A program made the translations under genes and the position numbers. The notes beneath the pieces are model-generated. The model was given only the letters and a program-made list of their open reading frames with translations. It was not told where the DNA came from and ran no database searches. Shown here one piece after another: positions 15,418 to 23,148 of a DNA stretch of 23,178 nt. Each line of letters opens with the position of its first letter. Position 1 is the first letter of the stretch. The stretch is from Candidatus Accumulibacter propinquus (lineage in GTDB: Bacteria; Pseudomonadota; Gammaproteobacteria; Burkholderiales; Rhodocyclaceae): assembly GCA_016714935.1 (NCBI GenBank), contig JADKBU010000041.1, positions 1 to 23,178 of the forward strand, read 5' to 3'.

Positions 15418-16602
15418 TCAGAACGCCGCGATGCCGGTCTGCGCCCGGCCGAGGATCAGCGCATGCACGTCGTGCGTCCCTTCGTAGGTGTTGACCACCT
15501 CGAGGTTGACCAGATGGCGAATCACGCCATAGGCATCGGAGATGCCGTTGCCGCCGAGCATGTCGCGGGCGGTGCGGGCGATGTCGAGGGCCTTGCCGCA
15601 CGAATTGCGTTTCATCATCGAGGTGATCTCGGGCGTGGCGCTCCCCTCGTCCTTCATCCGTCCGAGGCGCAGGCAGCCTTGCAGGCCGAGGGTGATTTCG
15701 GTCTGCATGTCGGCGAGCTTTTTCTGGACCAGTTGGTTGGCCCCTAGCGGACGACCGAACTGCCGGCGATCGAGCGTGTACTGCCGCGCCGTGTGCCAGC
15801 AGAATTCGGCGGCGCCGAGTGCTCCCCAGGCGATGCCGTAGCGCGCCGAATCGAGGCAGGTGAATGGTCCCTTGAGGCCGCGGACTTCCGGGAAAACGTT
15901 GGCCTCCGGCACGAAAACCTCGTCCATCACGATCTCGCCGGTGATCGAAGTGCGCAGCCCGACCTTGCCCTCGATGACCGGTGTCGACAGGCCCGGCATT
16001 CCCCGTTCGAGCACGAAGCCGCGAATCGAACCGCCGTCGTCCTTGGCCCAGACGACGAACACCTCGGCGATCGGTGAGTTGGTGATCCACATCTTGCTGC
16101 CGGAAAGCAGATAGCCGCCGTCTACCGCGCGCGCACGGCTTTCCATGCCGCCAGGATCGGATCCGTGGTTGGGTTCGGTCAGGCCGAAACAGCCGATCGC
16201 TTCGCCGGTTGCCAGCCGCGGCAGATAGCGGCGCTTTTGTGCCTCGCTGCCGAACTGGTAGATCGGCAGCATCACCAGCGACGACTGCACGCTCATCATC
16301 GAGCGATAACCGGAATCGACGCGTTCGACTTCGCGCGCGACCAGGCCGTAGCTCACGTAGCTGAGTCCCGCGCCCCCGTATTCGGTGGGGATGGTCACGC
16401 CGAGCAGGCCCATCTCGCCCATTTCGAGGTAGATCGCCGGATCGGTGCGTTCATGCCGGAACGACTCCAGGACGCGCGGCAACAGCCGGCCCTGGCAATA
16501 GTCGCGCGCCGCGTCGCGCAGCAGGCGCTCGTCTTCGCGCAACTGGGCGTCGAGCAGCAATGGGTCTTCCCAGCAGAATCGCGCCTTCGATGTTCGAGTC
16601 AT
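15418..16602 (-). CDS. gcdH: Glutaryl-CoA dehydrogenase
   Basis: A 394-residue acyl-CoA dehydrogenase. It shows the flavin and substrate motifs CFGLTEPNHGSDPGGM and KMWITNSPIAEVFVVWAK, then DRRQFGRPLGANQLVQKKLA and ARDMLGGNGISDAYGVIRH. The C-terminal TYEGTHDVHALILGRAQTG is characteristic of glutaryl-CoA dehydrogenase, with Glu374 as catalytic base. It oxidises and decarboxylates glutaryl-CoA to crotonyl-CoA in lysine, tryptophan or benzoyl-CoA-type degradation, passing electrons to ETF. The start at 16602 is chosen because AGGAG lies six bases upstream; ATG 16629 would add nine residues without such a site. It is monocistronic on the minus strand. Unusually, the next genes on either side are signalling or transport genes rather than glutarate-pathway partners. 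Confidence 0.93.
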   Translation of the reverse strand: MTRTSKARFCWEDPLLLDAQLREDERLLRDAARDYCQGRLLPRVLESFRHERTDPAIYLEMGEMGLLGVTIPTEYGGAGLSYVSYGLVAREVERVDSGYRSMMSVQSSLVMLPIYQFGSEAQKRRYLPRLATGEAIGCFGLTEPNHGSDPGGMESRARAVDGGYLLSGSKMWITNSPIAEVFVVWAKDDGGSIRGFVLERGMPGLSTPVIEGKVGLRTSITGEIVMDEVFVPEANVFPEVRGLKGPFTCLDSARYGIAWGALGAAEFCWHTARQYTLDRRQFGRPLGANQLVQKKLADMQTEITLGLQGCLRLGRMKDEGSATPEITSMMKRNSCGKALDIARTARDMLGGNGISDAYGVIRHLVNLEVVNTYEGTHDVHALILGRAQTGIAAF

Positions 16603-16624
16603 GCCCGTCTCCTGGCGTGTGTTC

Positions 16625-16655
16625 GCCACCTGGCCGACGGCGTCTGGCAGGTGGC
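16625..16655 (-). repeat. Perfect 8-bp inverted repeat in the gcdH leader
   Basis: GCCACCTG (16625-16632) and CAGGTGGC (16648-16655) are perfect inverted repeats separated by 15 bases, just upstream of the gcdH ribosome site. It could be a regulator operator or an mRNA hairpin controlling translation. Upstream, the minus strand has TACAAT (complement of 16674-16679), a possible -10 without a clear -35. The centre-to-centre arm spacing is 23 bases, roughly two helical turns. Confidence 0.45.
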
Positions 16656-16773
16656 GGTTGAGTGTCAGGTCGGATTGTATGCAAAGCGCGCACTGGCGGG
16701 CGGAAAGCTTGTCGGGCCCGCGCGCCGCAGGCCGTCCGGCGGACTGCGCGGCCAGGCCGGATGCGTCGCCTGA

Positions 16774-16803
16774 TTGACTGCCGGGAGCAAGGTCCGGGAT
16801 ACT
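16774..16803 (+). promoter_or_regulatory. Candidate sigma70 promoter for the heme sensor/kinase pair
   Basis: TTGACT (16774-16779) and GATACT (16798-16803) are separated by 18 bases, matching five and four of six consensus bases. The distance to the ATG at 16899 gives a leader of about 90 bases. No other promoter-like pair is evident between the divergent genes on this strand. Confidence 0.45.
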
Positions 16804-16898
16804 CGCAGGGTCGCGTGCCAGAAGTGTCGGCGAGGCAAGGCAAGGATCAACCCGTAAACGCTGCCGGTGCGCTGCCGGCTACTGGAGGAGGCATCTCG

Positions 16899-17771
16899 AT
16901 GGGTCTGCGACTGAAGTTCAACCTGGTGCTGCTGGTAGTCTTTCTGGCGGGATTCGCCGTCACCGGTTACGTCTCGCGCAGCCTGCTCGACCGGCACGCG
17001 CGCGCGCAGGTGCTGGGCGAAGCGCGGCTGGTGCTGGAGGCTGCGCTGGCGATCCGCAGCTATACCGTCGAGCGGGTACGGCCGCATCTGATCGGCCAGC
17101 TGGACCGACAGTTCCTGCCGCAGACGGTGCCGGCCTTTGCGGCCACCGAGACGCTCAACGAGCTGCGCAAGAAATATCCCAACTACGCGTACAAGGAAGC
17201 CACCCTCAACCCCACCAATCTTCGCGACCGGCCGGCCGACTGGGAGGCGGACCTGATTCACAACTTCCGCAATCACGCCACCGACACGGAGGTCAGCGGC
17301 CAGCGCGACACCCCCGTCGGTCCGCTGCTGTACATTGCGCACCCGATCCGCATCGAGTCGCCGGCCTGTCTGCAGTGTCACAGCACGCCCGATGTCGCAC
17401 CACCGTCGATGCTCAGGATCTACGGTTCGGCCAACGGCTTCGGCTGGAACCTCAACGAGGTGGTCGGCGCGCAGGTGGTCTCGGTGCCGATGTCGGTCCC
17501 GCTGGAGAACGCCGCGCAGGCTTTCCGGACATTCATGATCTCGCTGGCGGCGGTGTTCGTGATGGTCTTCGTGGTCCTCAACCTGCTACTCTCCTGGCTG
17601 ATCATCCAGCCGGTGTCGCGGATGTCCGCCGCCGCCGACAAGATCAGTACCGGCGACTTCGACCAGCCCGAGTTTGCCGAGGTCGGCAGTGACGAGGTGG
17701 CGGTGCTGGCCAGTTCCTTCAACCGCATGCGCAGAAGCCTCGAAAAGGCGATGCAGATGATCGATGGCTGA
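16899..17771 (+). CDS. Membrane heme sensor: DUF3365 (Tll0287-like) domain plus HAMP, no output domain
   Basis: A 290-residue protein. Helix 1 is at about 5-26 and a periplasmic DUF3365 domain at about 30-205, containing one c-type heme site Cys157-Leu-Gln-Cys-His161. The segment NPTNLRDRPADWE is typical of the family. Helix 2 is at about 211-236 and a HAMP domain follows (IIQPVSRMSAAADKISTGDF, then VLASSFNRMRRSLEKA). The protein stops there, with no kinase, methyl-accepting or cyclase module. The ATG at 16899 has GGAGGAG eight bases upstream. DUF3365-HAMP normally feeds a fused histidine kinase or chemoreceptor. Here the next gene on the same strand is a soluble Ser/Thr kinase, so signal transfer between separate proteins is inferred. 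Redox state or NO/CO are possible inputs. Confidence 0.88.
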   Translation: MGLRLKFNLVLLVVFLAGFAVTGYVSRSLLDRHARAQVLGEARLVLEAALAIRSYTVERVRPHLIGQLDRQFLPQTVPAFAATETLNELRKKYPNYAYKEATLNPTNLRDRPADWEADLIHNFRNHATDTEVSGQRDTPVGPLLYIAHPIRIESPACLQCHSTPDVAPPSMLRIYGSANGFGWNLNEVVGAQVVSVPMSVPLENAAQAFRTFMISLAAVFVMVFVVLNLLLSWLIIQPVSRMSAAADKISTGDFDQPEFAEVGSDEVAVLASSFNRMRRSLEKAMQMIDG

Positions 17772-17835
17772 TCTCGGGAAGAACGCCGGGCCCGCCGCCA
17801 CGACGGCGCGGCCGGGAACATGCGTGGAGGGGGGC

Positions 17836-17886
17836 ATGAACGGAACCACAGTCAGCTCGCGGGGACGCTGCATTGACAGGCCCTGA
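17836..17886 (+). CDS. Possible 16-residue leader peptide before the Ser/Thr kinase
   Basis: An ATG at 17836 follows the very strong ribosome site GGAGGGGGGC and opens MNGTTVSSRGRCIDRP, ending at TGA 17884-17886. The stop is eight bases before the ATG at 17894 that I assign to the kinase, which itself lacks a good ribosome site. This suggests translational coupling through a leader. It may instead mark a frameshift or misassigned kinase start; TTG 17873 overlaps it in the kinase frame. Confidence 0.35.
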   Translation: MNGTTVSSRGRCIDRP

Positions 17887-17893
17887 GCAAGCG

Positions 17894-19984
17894 ATGCGCG
17901 AATCGCCATCGCCATCGCCGGACGAACTGCCGGGCGGCTCGCCGAGCGCTTCAGCGCCGCCGGCGGGCGACCTGCTGGCGCTGCCGGCGGGGTACGCGCT
18001 CAACGAGTATCGTATCGAGCGGGTGCTTGGCTGGGGTGGCTTTGGCGTTACCTATCTGGCCCGCGACAGCCACCTCGACTGCCCGGTGGCGATCAAGGAA
18101 TATCTGCCGCGGGCGGTTGCCGGGCGCGGCCCCGAACAATCCGTGTGCCCGCATTCCGAGGCCACGGCGCAGCCCTTCGAATGGGGGCTGCAGCGCTTTC
18201 TGCTGGAATCGCGGGCGCTGGCCAGCTTCCACCATGCGGGCATCGTGCGGGTACTGCGCTATTTCCGCGCCAACGACACCGCCTACATGGTCATGGAGTA
18301 CGAAACCGGCGAGCCTCTCAACGCCTGGCTGGCGGGCCGACTGCCGGTCGACAACGCGACGCTGCTGCGTCTGCTGCGACCGCTGCTGGACGGACTGGAG
18401 GCGATCCATGCGGCGGGCTTCCTGCATCGCGACATCAACCCGCGCAACATCTACATCCGTGCCGACGGCTCGCCGGTGTTGCTCGATTTCGGTTCCGCCC
18501 GCCGTCTCGGCGTCGAGGGTCAGGAACAGATGATGACCGCGGTGGTGACGCCCGGCTTTGCGCCCGCCGAACAATACTATCCCGACGGCAAGCAGGGGCC
18601 GTGGACCGACCTCTACGCCCTGGCCGGCGTGCTCTACTGGCTGGTCACCGGGCAGCGGCCGAGCGACGCCCTGGCCCGTCTGCGCGAGGATACGATGCCC
18701 GGCGCGTCGGCGATCGGCAACGTCGAAGTCTTCGGGGGCGCCATGCTCAGATCCATCGATTGGGCGCTGAATCCCGACGAAAGCCAGCGTCCGCGGCGGG
18801 TGGCCGATTTCCGCCGGGCCTGCCTGCCGATGCTCGGCGGCGAAGCCGACGGCGCGTCGGCAGCGAGCCTCCCGACCACCGCTGCCGCGCTGGCCGCGGG
18901 CTGCAGCGTCATCGGTGCGGTGCTGTTCGCCGACGTCACGGCCGAGGATCCTGCTGCCGAGGCGGCGCACAAGGAGCGGCGCACCCTGCTGGCGGCGCTG
19001 GTCAGCCAGGCGGTTGCGGCGCTGCCGGCCAGCAGCCGTCTGGCGGTGAATACCAGCGAGGGTTGCGCCGTGGCCTGCCTGGGCGATCCCGAGGATGCGC
19101 TACGTACGGCCCGGCACCTGGGCGCGGCTGCGGCGAGCCGGGACCTTGCGCTGCAGATGGGCATCAACCTCGGGCCGGTGCGCGTGCTGCCGTCGCCGAG
19201 CGGGCGTTCGCGCATTCTCGGCGACGGCATCACCACCGCCTACCGCGTGATGCGCTTCGCCGCGCCGGGGCAGGTGCTGGCGAGCAGCGCTTATGTCGAT
19301 CTCCTGCGGCAACTCCGGCACAGCGCCGCAGCGTGTTTCCGGCATCTCGGCCAACGCCGGGACCCGCAGGAGCGGCAACACGAGATCCATCTCTACCGCG
19401 GCGAAAGCGAGGTCGAGGCGAGCGCGCTGCCCGACTCGGCGATTGCCCCGTCGGTGACCGGCACGGAGCTCGGCGCGGAGACGGTCGACGCGGCCGAGCG
19501 GCTGCTCAGCCGGCACATCGGTCCGATGGCCGGGATCCTCGTCCGCAAGACCCTGCCGCGTGCCGGCAGTCGTGAAGAACTACATCGCCTGCTGGCCGGG
19601 ATGATTCCCGATCCCGCTGCGCAGGCGGCGTTCCTCGCCGCCGTGCCGGCCGCTTCGCAGCCGACTTCGCAGCCGTCTGCGCAGCCGGCGTCGGCTGGTA
19701 CGCCGCCGAGCAGCCTGCGCGTTGCGTCCGCGGCGGTGTCGGCCGCGCCGACGACGGCCACGGCTGCGCCCGCGGGCGTGCCGGCCGGCAGCCCCTTCGC
19801 CGACGCCGACCTGGAGCGGATCGGGAAGATCTTCGCGCGCCACATCGGGCCGCTGGCCAAGGTGCTGTTGCGCCGCGAGTCCGCGCAGGCCGGCGACCTC
19901 GATTCGCTGTGCCGCGCGTTGGCCCGGCACATCGACCACGAAGACGAACAACGGCGCTTCCTCAGGGAAGCCGGCCACGGCTGA
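17894..19984 (+). CDS. Ser/Thr protein kinase fused to a degenerate class III cyclase homology domain and two RHIGP repeats
   Basis: A 696-residue protein from ATG 17894 (TTG 17873 adds seven). The kinase (about 37-305) has a glycine loop GWGGFG (46-51), Lys68 in VAIKEY, catalytic loop HRDINPRN (178-185), DFG 198-200 and the GFAPAEQY activation-segment end. The usual Lys after HRDx is Asn182. Residues about 338-480 read like a class III nucleotide cyclase: VLFADV with Asp347, then MGINLGPVRVL and RILGDGITTAYRVM, and APGQVLASSAYVDLL. The second metal Asp position, normally G-D, reads E-G in NTSEGCAVACLG, so catalysis is doubtful. After a Ser/Gln/Pro linker, two about 50-residue helical repeats carry RHIGP at 540-544 and 649-653. 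There is no membrane helix. It follows the DUF3365-HAMP sensor by 122 bases. Confidence 0.87.
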   Translation: MRESPSPSPDELPGGSPSASAPPAGDLLALPAGYALNEYRIERVLGWGGFGVTYLARDSHLDCPVAIKEYLPRAVAGRGPEQSVCPHSEATAQPFEWGLQRFLLESRALASFHHAGIVRVLRYFRANDTAYMVMEYETGEPLNAWLAGRLPVDNATLLRLLRPLLDGLEAIHAAGFLHRDINPRNIYIRADGSPVLLDFGSARRLGVEGQEQMMTAVVTPGFAPAEQYYPDGKQGPWTDLYALAGVLYWLVTGQRPSDALARLREDTMPGASAIGNVEVFGGAMLRSIDWALNPDESQRPRRVADFRRACLPMLGGEADGASAASLPTTAAALAAGCSVIGAVLFADVTAEDPAAEAAHKERRTLLAALVSQAVAALPASSRLAVNTSEGCAVACLGDPEDALRTARHLGAAAASRDLALQMGINLGPVRVLPSPSGRSRILGDGITTAYRVMRFAAPGQVLASSAYVDLLRQLRHSAAACFRHLGQRRDPQERQHEIHLYRGESEVEASALPDSAIAPSVTGTELGAETVDAAERLLSRHIGPMAGILVRKTLPRAGSREELHRLLAGMIPDPAAQAAFLAAVPAASQPTSQPSAQPASAGTPPSSLRVASAAVSAAPTTATAAPAGVPAGSPFADADLERIGKIFARHIGPLAKVLLRRESAQAGDLDSLCRALARHIDHEDEQRRFLREAGHG

Positions 19985-20026
19985 AAACCTGGGCAGGCAC
20001 CGCGCCAACCGATAACGAAAGCGACA

Positions 20027-22009
20027 TTGGACCAGAGCACTCACCACAAGATCGTCTCCTTCATCTGGGGCATCGCCGACGATGTGCTGCGCGATCTCTT
20101 CAAGCGCGGCAAGTACCCGGACGTGATCCTGCCGATGTGCGTCATCCGGCGCATGGACGCGGTGCTGGAGCCGACCAAGCAGGCGGTGCGCGAGATGAAG
20201 ACGATGCTCGAAAACGCGGGTATCGTCGGCCAGGAGGCCGCGCTCTGTGAAGCCTCCGGCCAGGTCTTCTACAACACCTCGCGCTTCACCCTGCGCGATC
20301 TGCAGTCGCGCGGCAGCCAGCAGCGCCTGCTGGCCGACTTCGAGGACTACCTCAACGGCTTCTCGGCCAACGTCCAGGACATCCTCGACAACTTCAAATT
20401 CCGCAACCAGTTGCCGACGCTGTCCAGGGCCGACGCCATCGGCTCGCTGATCAACAAGGCAACCCCGAGACCTACGCCGTCTGCAAGGCCGACATGCTGC
20501 TCAAGGGCGAAGGCGAGAGCGCCGAGCACATCGTCGGCGGTGCCGAGTGGTCCACGCTGGCGCACGACGCCTTCCCCGCCCGAGAGTTCGACTTCATGCT
20601 CGCCAACCCGCCCTACGGCAAGAGCTGGAAGAAGGATCTGGAAGCCATGGGCGGCAAGGACGGCATGCGCGACCCGCGTTTCAGGGTCATGCATCAGGGC
20701 GAGGAACTGTCGCTGGTCACGCGTTCGAGCGACGGGCAAATGCTCTTCCTCGCCAACATGGCGTCGAAGATGAACGGCCAGTCGGCCCTCGGCAGCCGCA
20801 TCGCCGAGGTGCATAACGGCAGTTCGCTGTTCACCGGCGACGCCGGCCAGGGCGAGAGCAACATTCGCCGCTGGCTGATCGAGAACGACTGGCTCGAAGC
20901 CATCGTCGCTCTGCCGCTCAACCTCTTCTACAACACCGGCATCGCTACCTACATCTGGGTGTTGTCCAACCGCAAGCCCGCGCACCGCCAGGGCCGGGTG
21001 CAGCTCATCGACGCCAGCCAATGGTTCAAGCCGCTCAGGAAGAACCTCGGCAAGAAGAACTGCGAGCTCTCGCCCGAGGACATCGAGCGCATCAGCCGCA
21101 GCTTCCTCGACTTCCAGGAAACGCCCGAGTCGAAGATCTTCGCGAATGCCGCCTTCGGCTACTGGAAGGTCACCGTCGAGCGCCCGCTGCGCCTGCACAG
21201 CCAGCTTTCGCTCAAGGCCATCGAAACGCTGCGCTTCAACTCCGGCGACGAGGACCTGCGCGCCACGCTGTATGAAGAGTTCGGCGACGACCTGTGCATC
21301 CGTTTCGCCGCGGTTTCCGCCGCGCTCGAGAAGCGCCTCGCCGACTGGGGTAGCAGCGACGACCCCGAAGGCGAAGACGACGAAGGCGCCACGAAGAGGG
21401 GTCTGCCCGAGCGGCAGAAGAAGAAGCTGCTCGACGCCAGGACCTGGGAACGCGACGGCCGCCTGCACGACGTGGCTACCCGGCTGCGCGCTTGCTCGGC
21501 GAAACACTCTTCGACGACCACAACGTCTTCCGTGAGCGTGTGGACGCCGCGCTGAAGGCGGCCGGGATCAAGCTCGCCGCCGCCGACCTCAAGCAGCTCC
21601 TCAGGGCCGTGAGCTGGCGCGTCGACACCGCAGCCCCGGTCATCGCCAGGGTGCACAAGCCCGGCAAGGTCAGGGCCGAGCCGCTGCGCGGCCGCTACGC
21701 GGTGAGCGTGGACGGCCGGCCCGCCATCGTCGAGTACGAGCCCGACGCCGACCTGCGCGATACCGAGCAGGTGCCGCTGCTCGAAGACGGCGGCATCGAG
21801 GCCTTCATCCGCCGCGAGGTGCTGCCGTACACGCCCGACGCGTGGATCAGGGACGACGCGACCCGGATCGGCTATGAGATCAGCCCACGCGCCACTTCTA
21901 CCAGCCGCAGCCGCTGCGCACGCTCGAAGAGATCAGCGCCGACATCCTGGCCATCGAGAAGGAGGCCGAGGGTTTGCTGGACGGTCTGCTCAAGGTCGGT
22001 CGGCGATGA
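20027..22009 (+). pseudogene. hsdM: Broken type I restriction-modification methyltransferase gene (hsdM): internal deletion plus two frameshifts
   Basis: The HsdM-like product is spread over four frame segments. Segment 1 (TTG 20027 to about 20458) reads MDQSTHHKIVSFIWGIADDV and runs to S-L-I-N-K. Segment 2 (from 20461, frame changed) begins N-P-E-T-Y-A-V-C-K-A-D-M and keeps catalytic NPPY (20605-20616). Segment 3 (from about 21492) starts L-L-G-E-T-L-F-D-D-H-N. Segment 4 (from about 21893) reads R-H-F-Y-Q-P-Q-P-L-R-T-L-E-E-I and ends at TGA 22007-22009. In the family, the part between S-L-I-N-K and N-P-E-T-Y holds the linker and the SAM-binding motif D-x-A-x-G-T-G-G; it is absent, roughly 120-140 codons by recall. 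The other two joints each fit loss of one base. As read, the gene cannot make an active methylase. Misassembly must be considered. Confidence 0.88.
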
Positions 22010-23148
22010 GGAAGAAAGTCATCACTTCGCCTCAGGAACTCAAGCCCCCTGCACTACAGACCGGGAGGCAAGAGCACGCCGGCCATGTCGCAGAGGCGCA
22101 GATGCCTGTCGTCGTGGATGAGGCGGCGCTCCTCACTGACTTGCGAGAACTGATCCACTCCGCCCGCCAGCGGATTGCCACGGTTGCGAACTCGACTACG
22201 ACGCTGCTGTACTGGCATCTCGGGCGTCGACTCCTCGCCGAGAGTCTTCAGGATGAGCGGGCGCCATACGGAAAACGCATTCTCGCGACCGTGTCACGCG
22301 AATTGACTGTCGAGTTCGGGCAGGCCTTCAGCCTCCGCTCGCTCTACCGCGCCATTCAGTTCTGTCAGGGTTTCACGAACCAGGAGATTGTGTCGACGCT
22401 GTCGACACAATTGAGCTGGAGCCACTTCATCGAACTGCTGCCGCTCAAGGACCCGCTGGCCCGCGACTTCTACGCCGAGATGTGCCGCATCGAGCGTTGG
22501 GACGTGCGCACGCTGCGCCAGAAGATCGGCGGCCTGCTGTTCGAACGCACCGCGCTGTCGAAGAAGCCGCAAGACGTCATCGCGGCCGAGATCGGCAGAC
22601 TTCGCGACGGGCAGGTGAGCCCCGACATCGTCTTCCGCGATCCCTACCTGCTCGACCTGCTGGGGCTCAGGGGCGCCTACAGCGAACGCGACCTCGAGAG
22701 CGCCATCCTGCGCGAGATCGAGGGCGTGCTGCTGGAACTGGGCAGCGGCTTCGCCTTCGTCGCCCGGCAAAAACGTATCAGCGTCGGCAGGGACGATTTT
22801 CATCTCGACCTGCTGTTCTTCCACCGTCACCTGCGTCGGCTGATCGCCGTCGAACTGAAGCTGGAATCCTTCCAGCCGGGCCATGTCGGGCAGATGGAGT
22901 TCTACCTGCGCTGGCTGGACAGGCACGAACGCGCTCCCGGCGAGGAACCCCCGATCGGACTCATCCTCTGCGCCTCCGCCGACGCCGAGCAGGTGGAATT
23001 GCTGCAGCTCGATGCCAAATCGATCCGCGTCGGCGAGTACCTCACGGAGTTGCCGCCGCTGCCATTGCTGCGAGCGCGGCTGCACCAAGCGATCGAGCAC
23101 GCCCGCGAGAGCGCCGCCCGGCGAGTGAAGGATGAGGACCAGCCATGA
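22006..23148 (+). CDS. DUF1016/YhcG-family protein with PDDEXK nuclease domain
   Basis: A 380-residue YhcG-type protein. After a 40-residue variable start, residues about 45-200 form the DUF1016 N-terminal domain (LLYWHLGRRL, FSLRSLYRAIQF, QLSWSHFIELLPLKD). The C-terminal half is a PDDEXK-like nuclease: FRDPYLLDLLGL, then a F-H-L-D-L-L-F-F strand and V-E-L-K-L, giving the D-x(n)-E-x-K signature. ATG 22006 overlaps the hsdM stop by ATGA, and its own stop overlaps the hsdS start by ATGA. It is therefore locked into the RM operon. Such genes are often found inside type I RM loci; their role (DNA repair, nuclease or defence accessory) is not settled. The frame is intact despite the broken hsdM before it. 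Confidence 0.9.
   Translation: MRKKVITSPQELKPPALQTGRQEHAGHVAEAQMPVVVDEAALLTDLRELIHSARQRIATVANSTTTLLYWHLGRRLLAESLQDERAPYGKRILATVSRELTVEFGQAFSLRSLYRAIQFCQGFTNQEIVSTLSTQLSWSHFIELLPLKDPLARDFYAEMCRIERWDVRTLRQKIGGLLFERTALSKKPQDVIAAEIGRLRDGQVSPDIVFRDPYLLDLLGLRGAYSERDLESAILREIEGVLLELGSGFAFVARQKRISVGRDDFHLDLLFFHRHLRRLIAVELKLESFQPGHVGQMEFYLRWLDRHERAPGEEPPIGLILCASADAEQVELLQLDAKSIRVGEYLTELPPLPLLRARLHQAIEHARESAARRVKDEDQP

Noticed and set aside
18145..19575. Plus-strand alternative frame inside the kinase gene
   Set aside because: Arg/Gly/Ala-rich shadow; the kinase frame carries all motifs.
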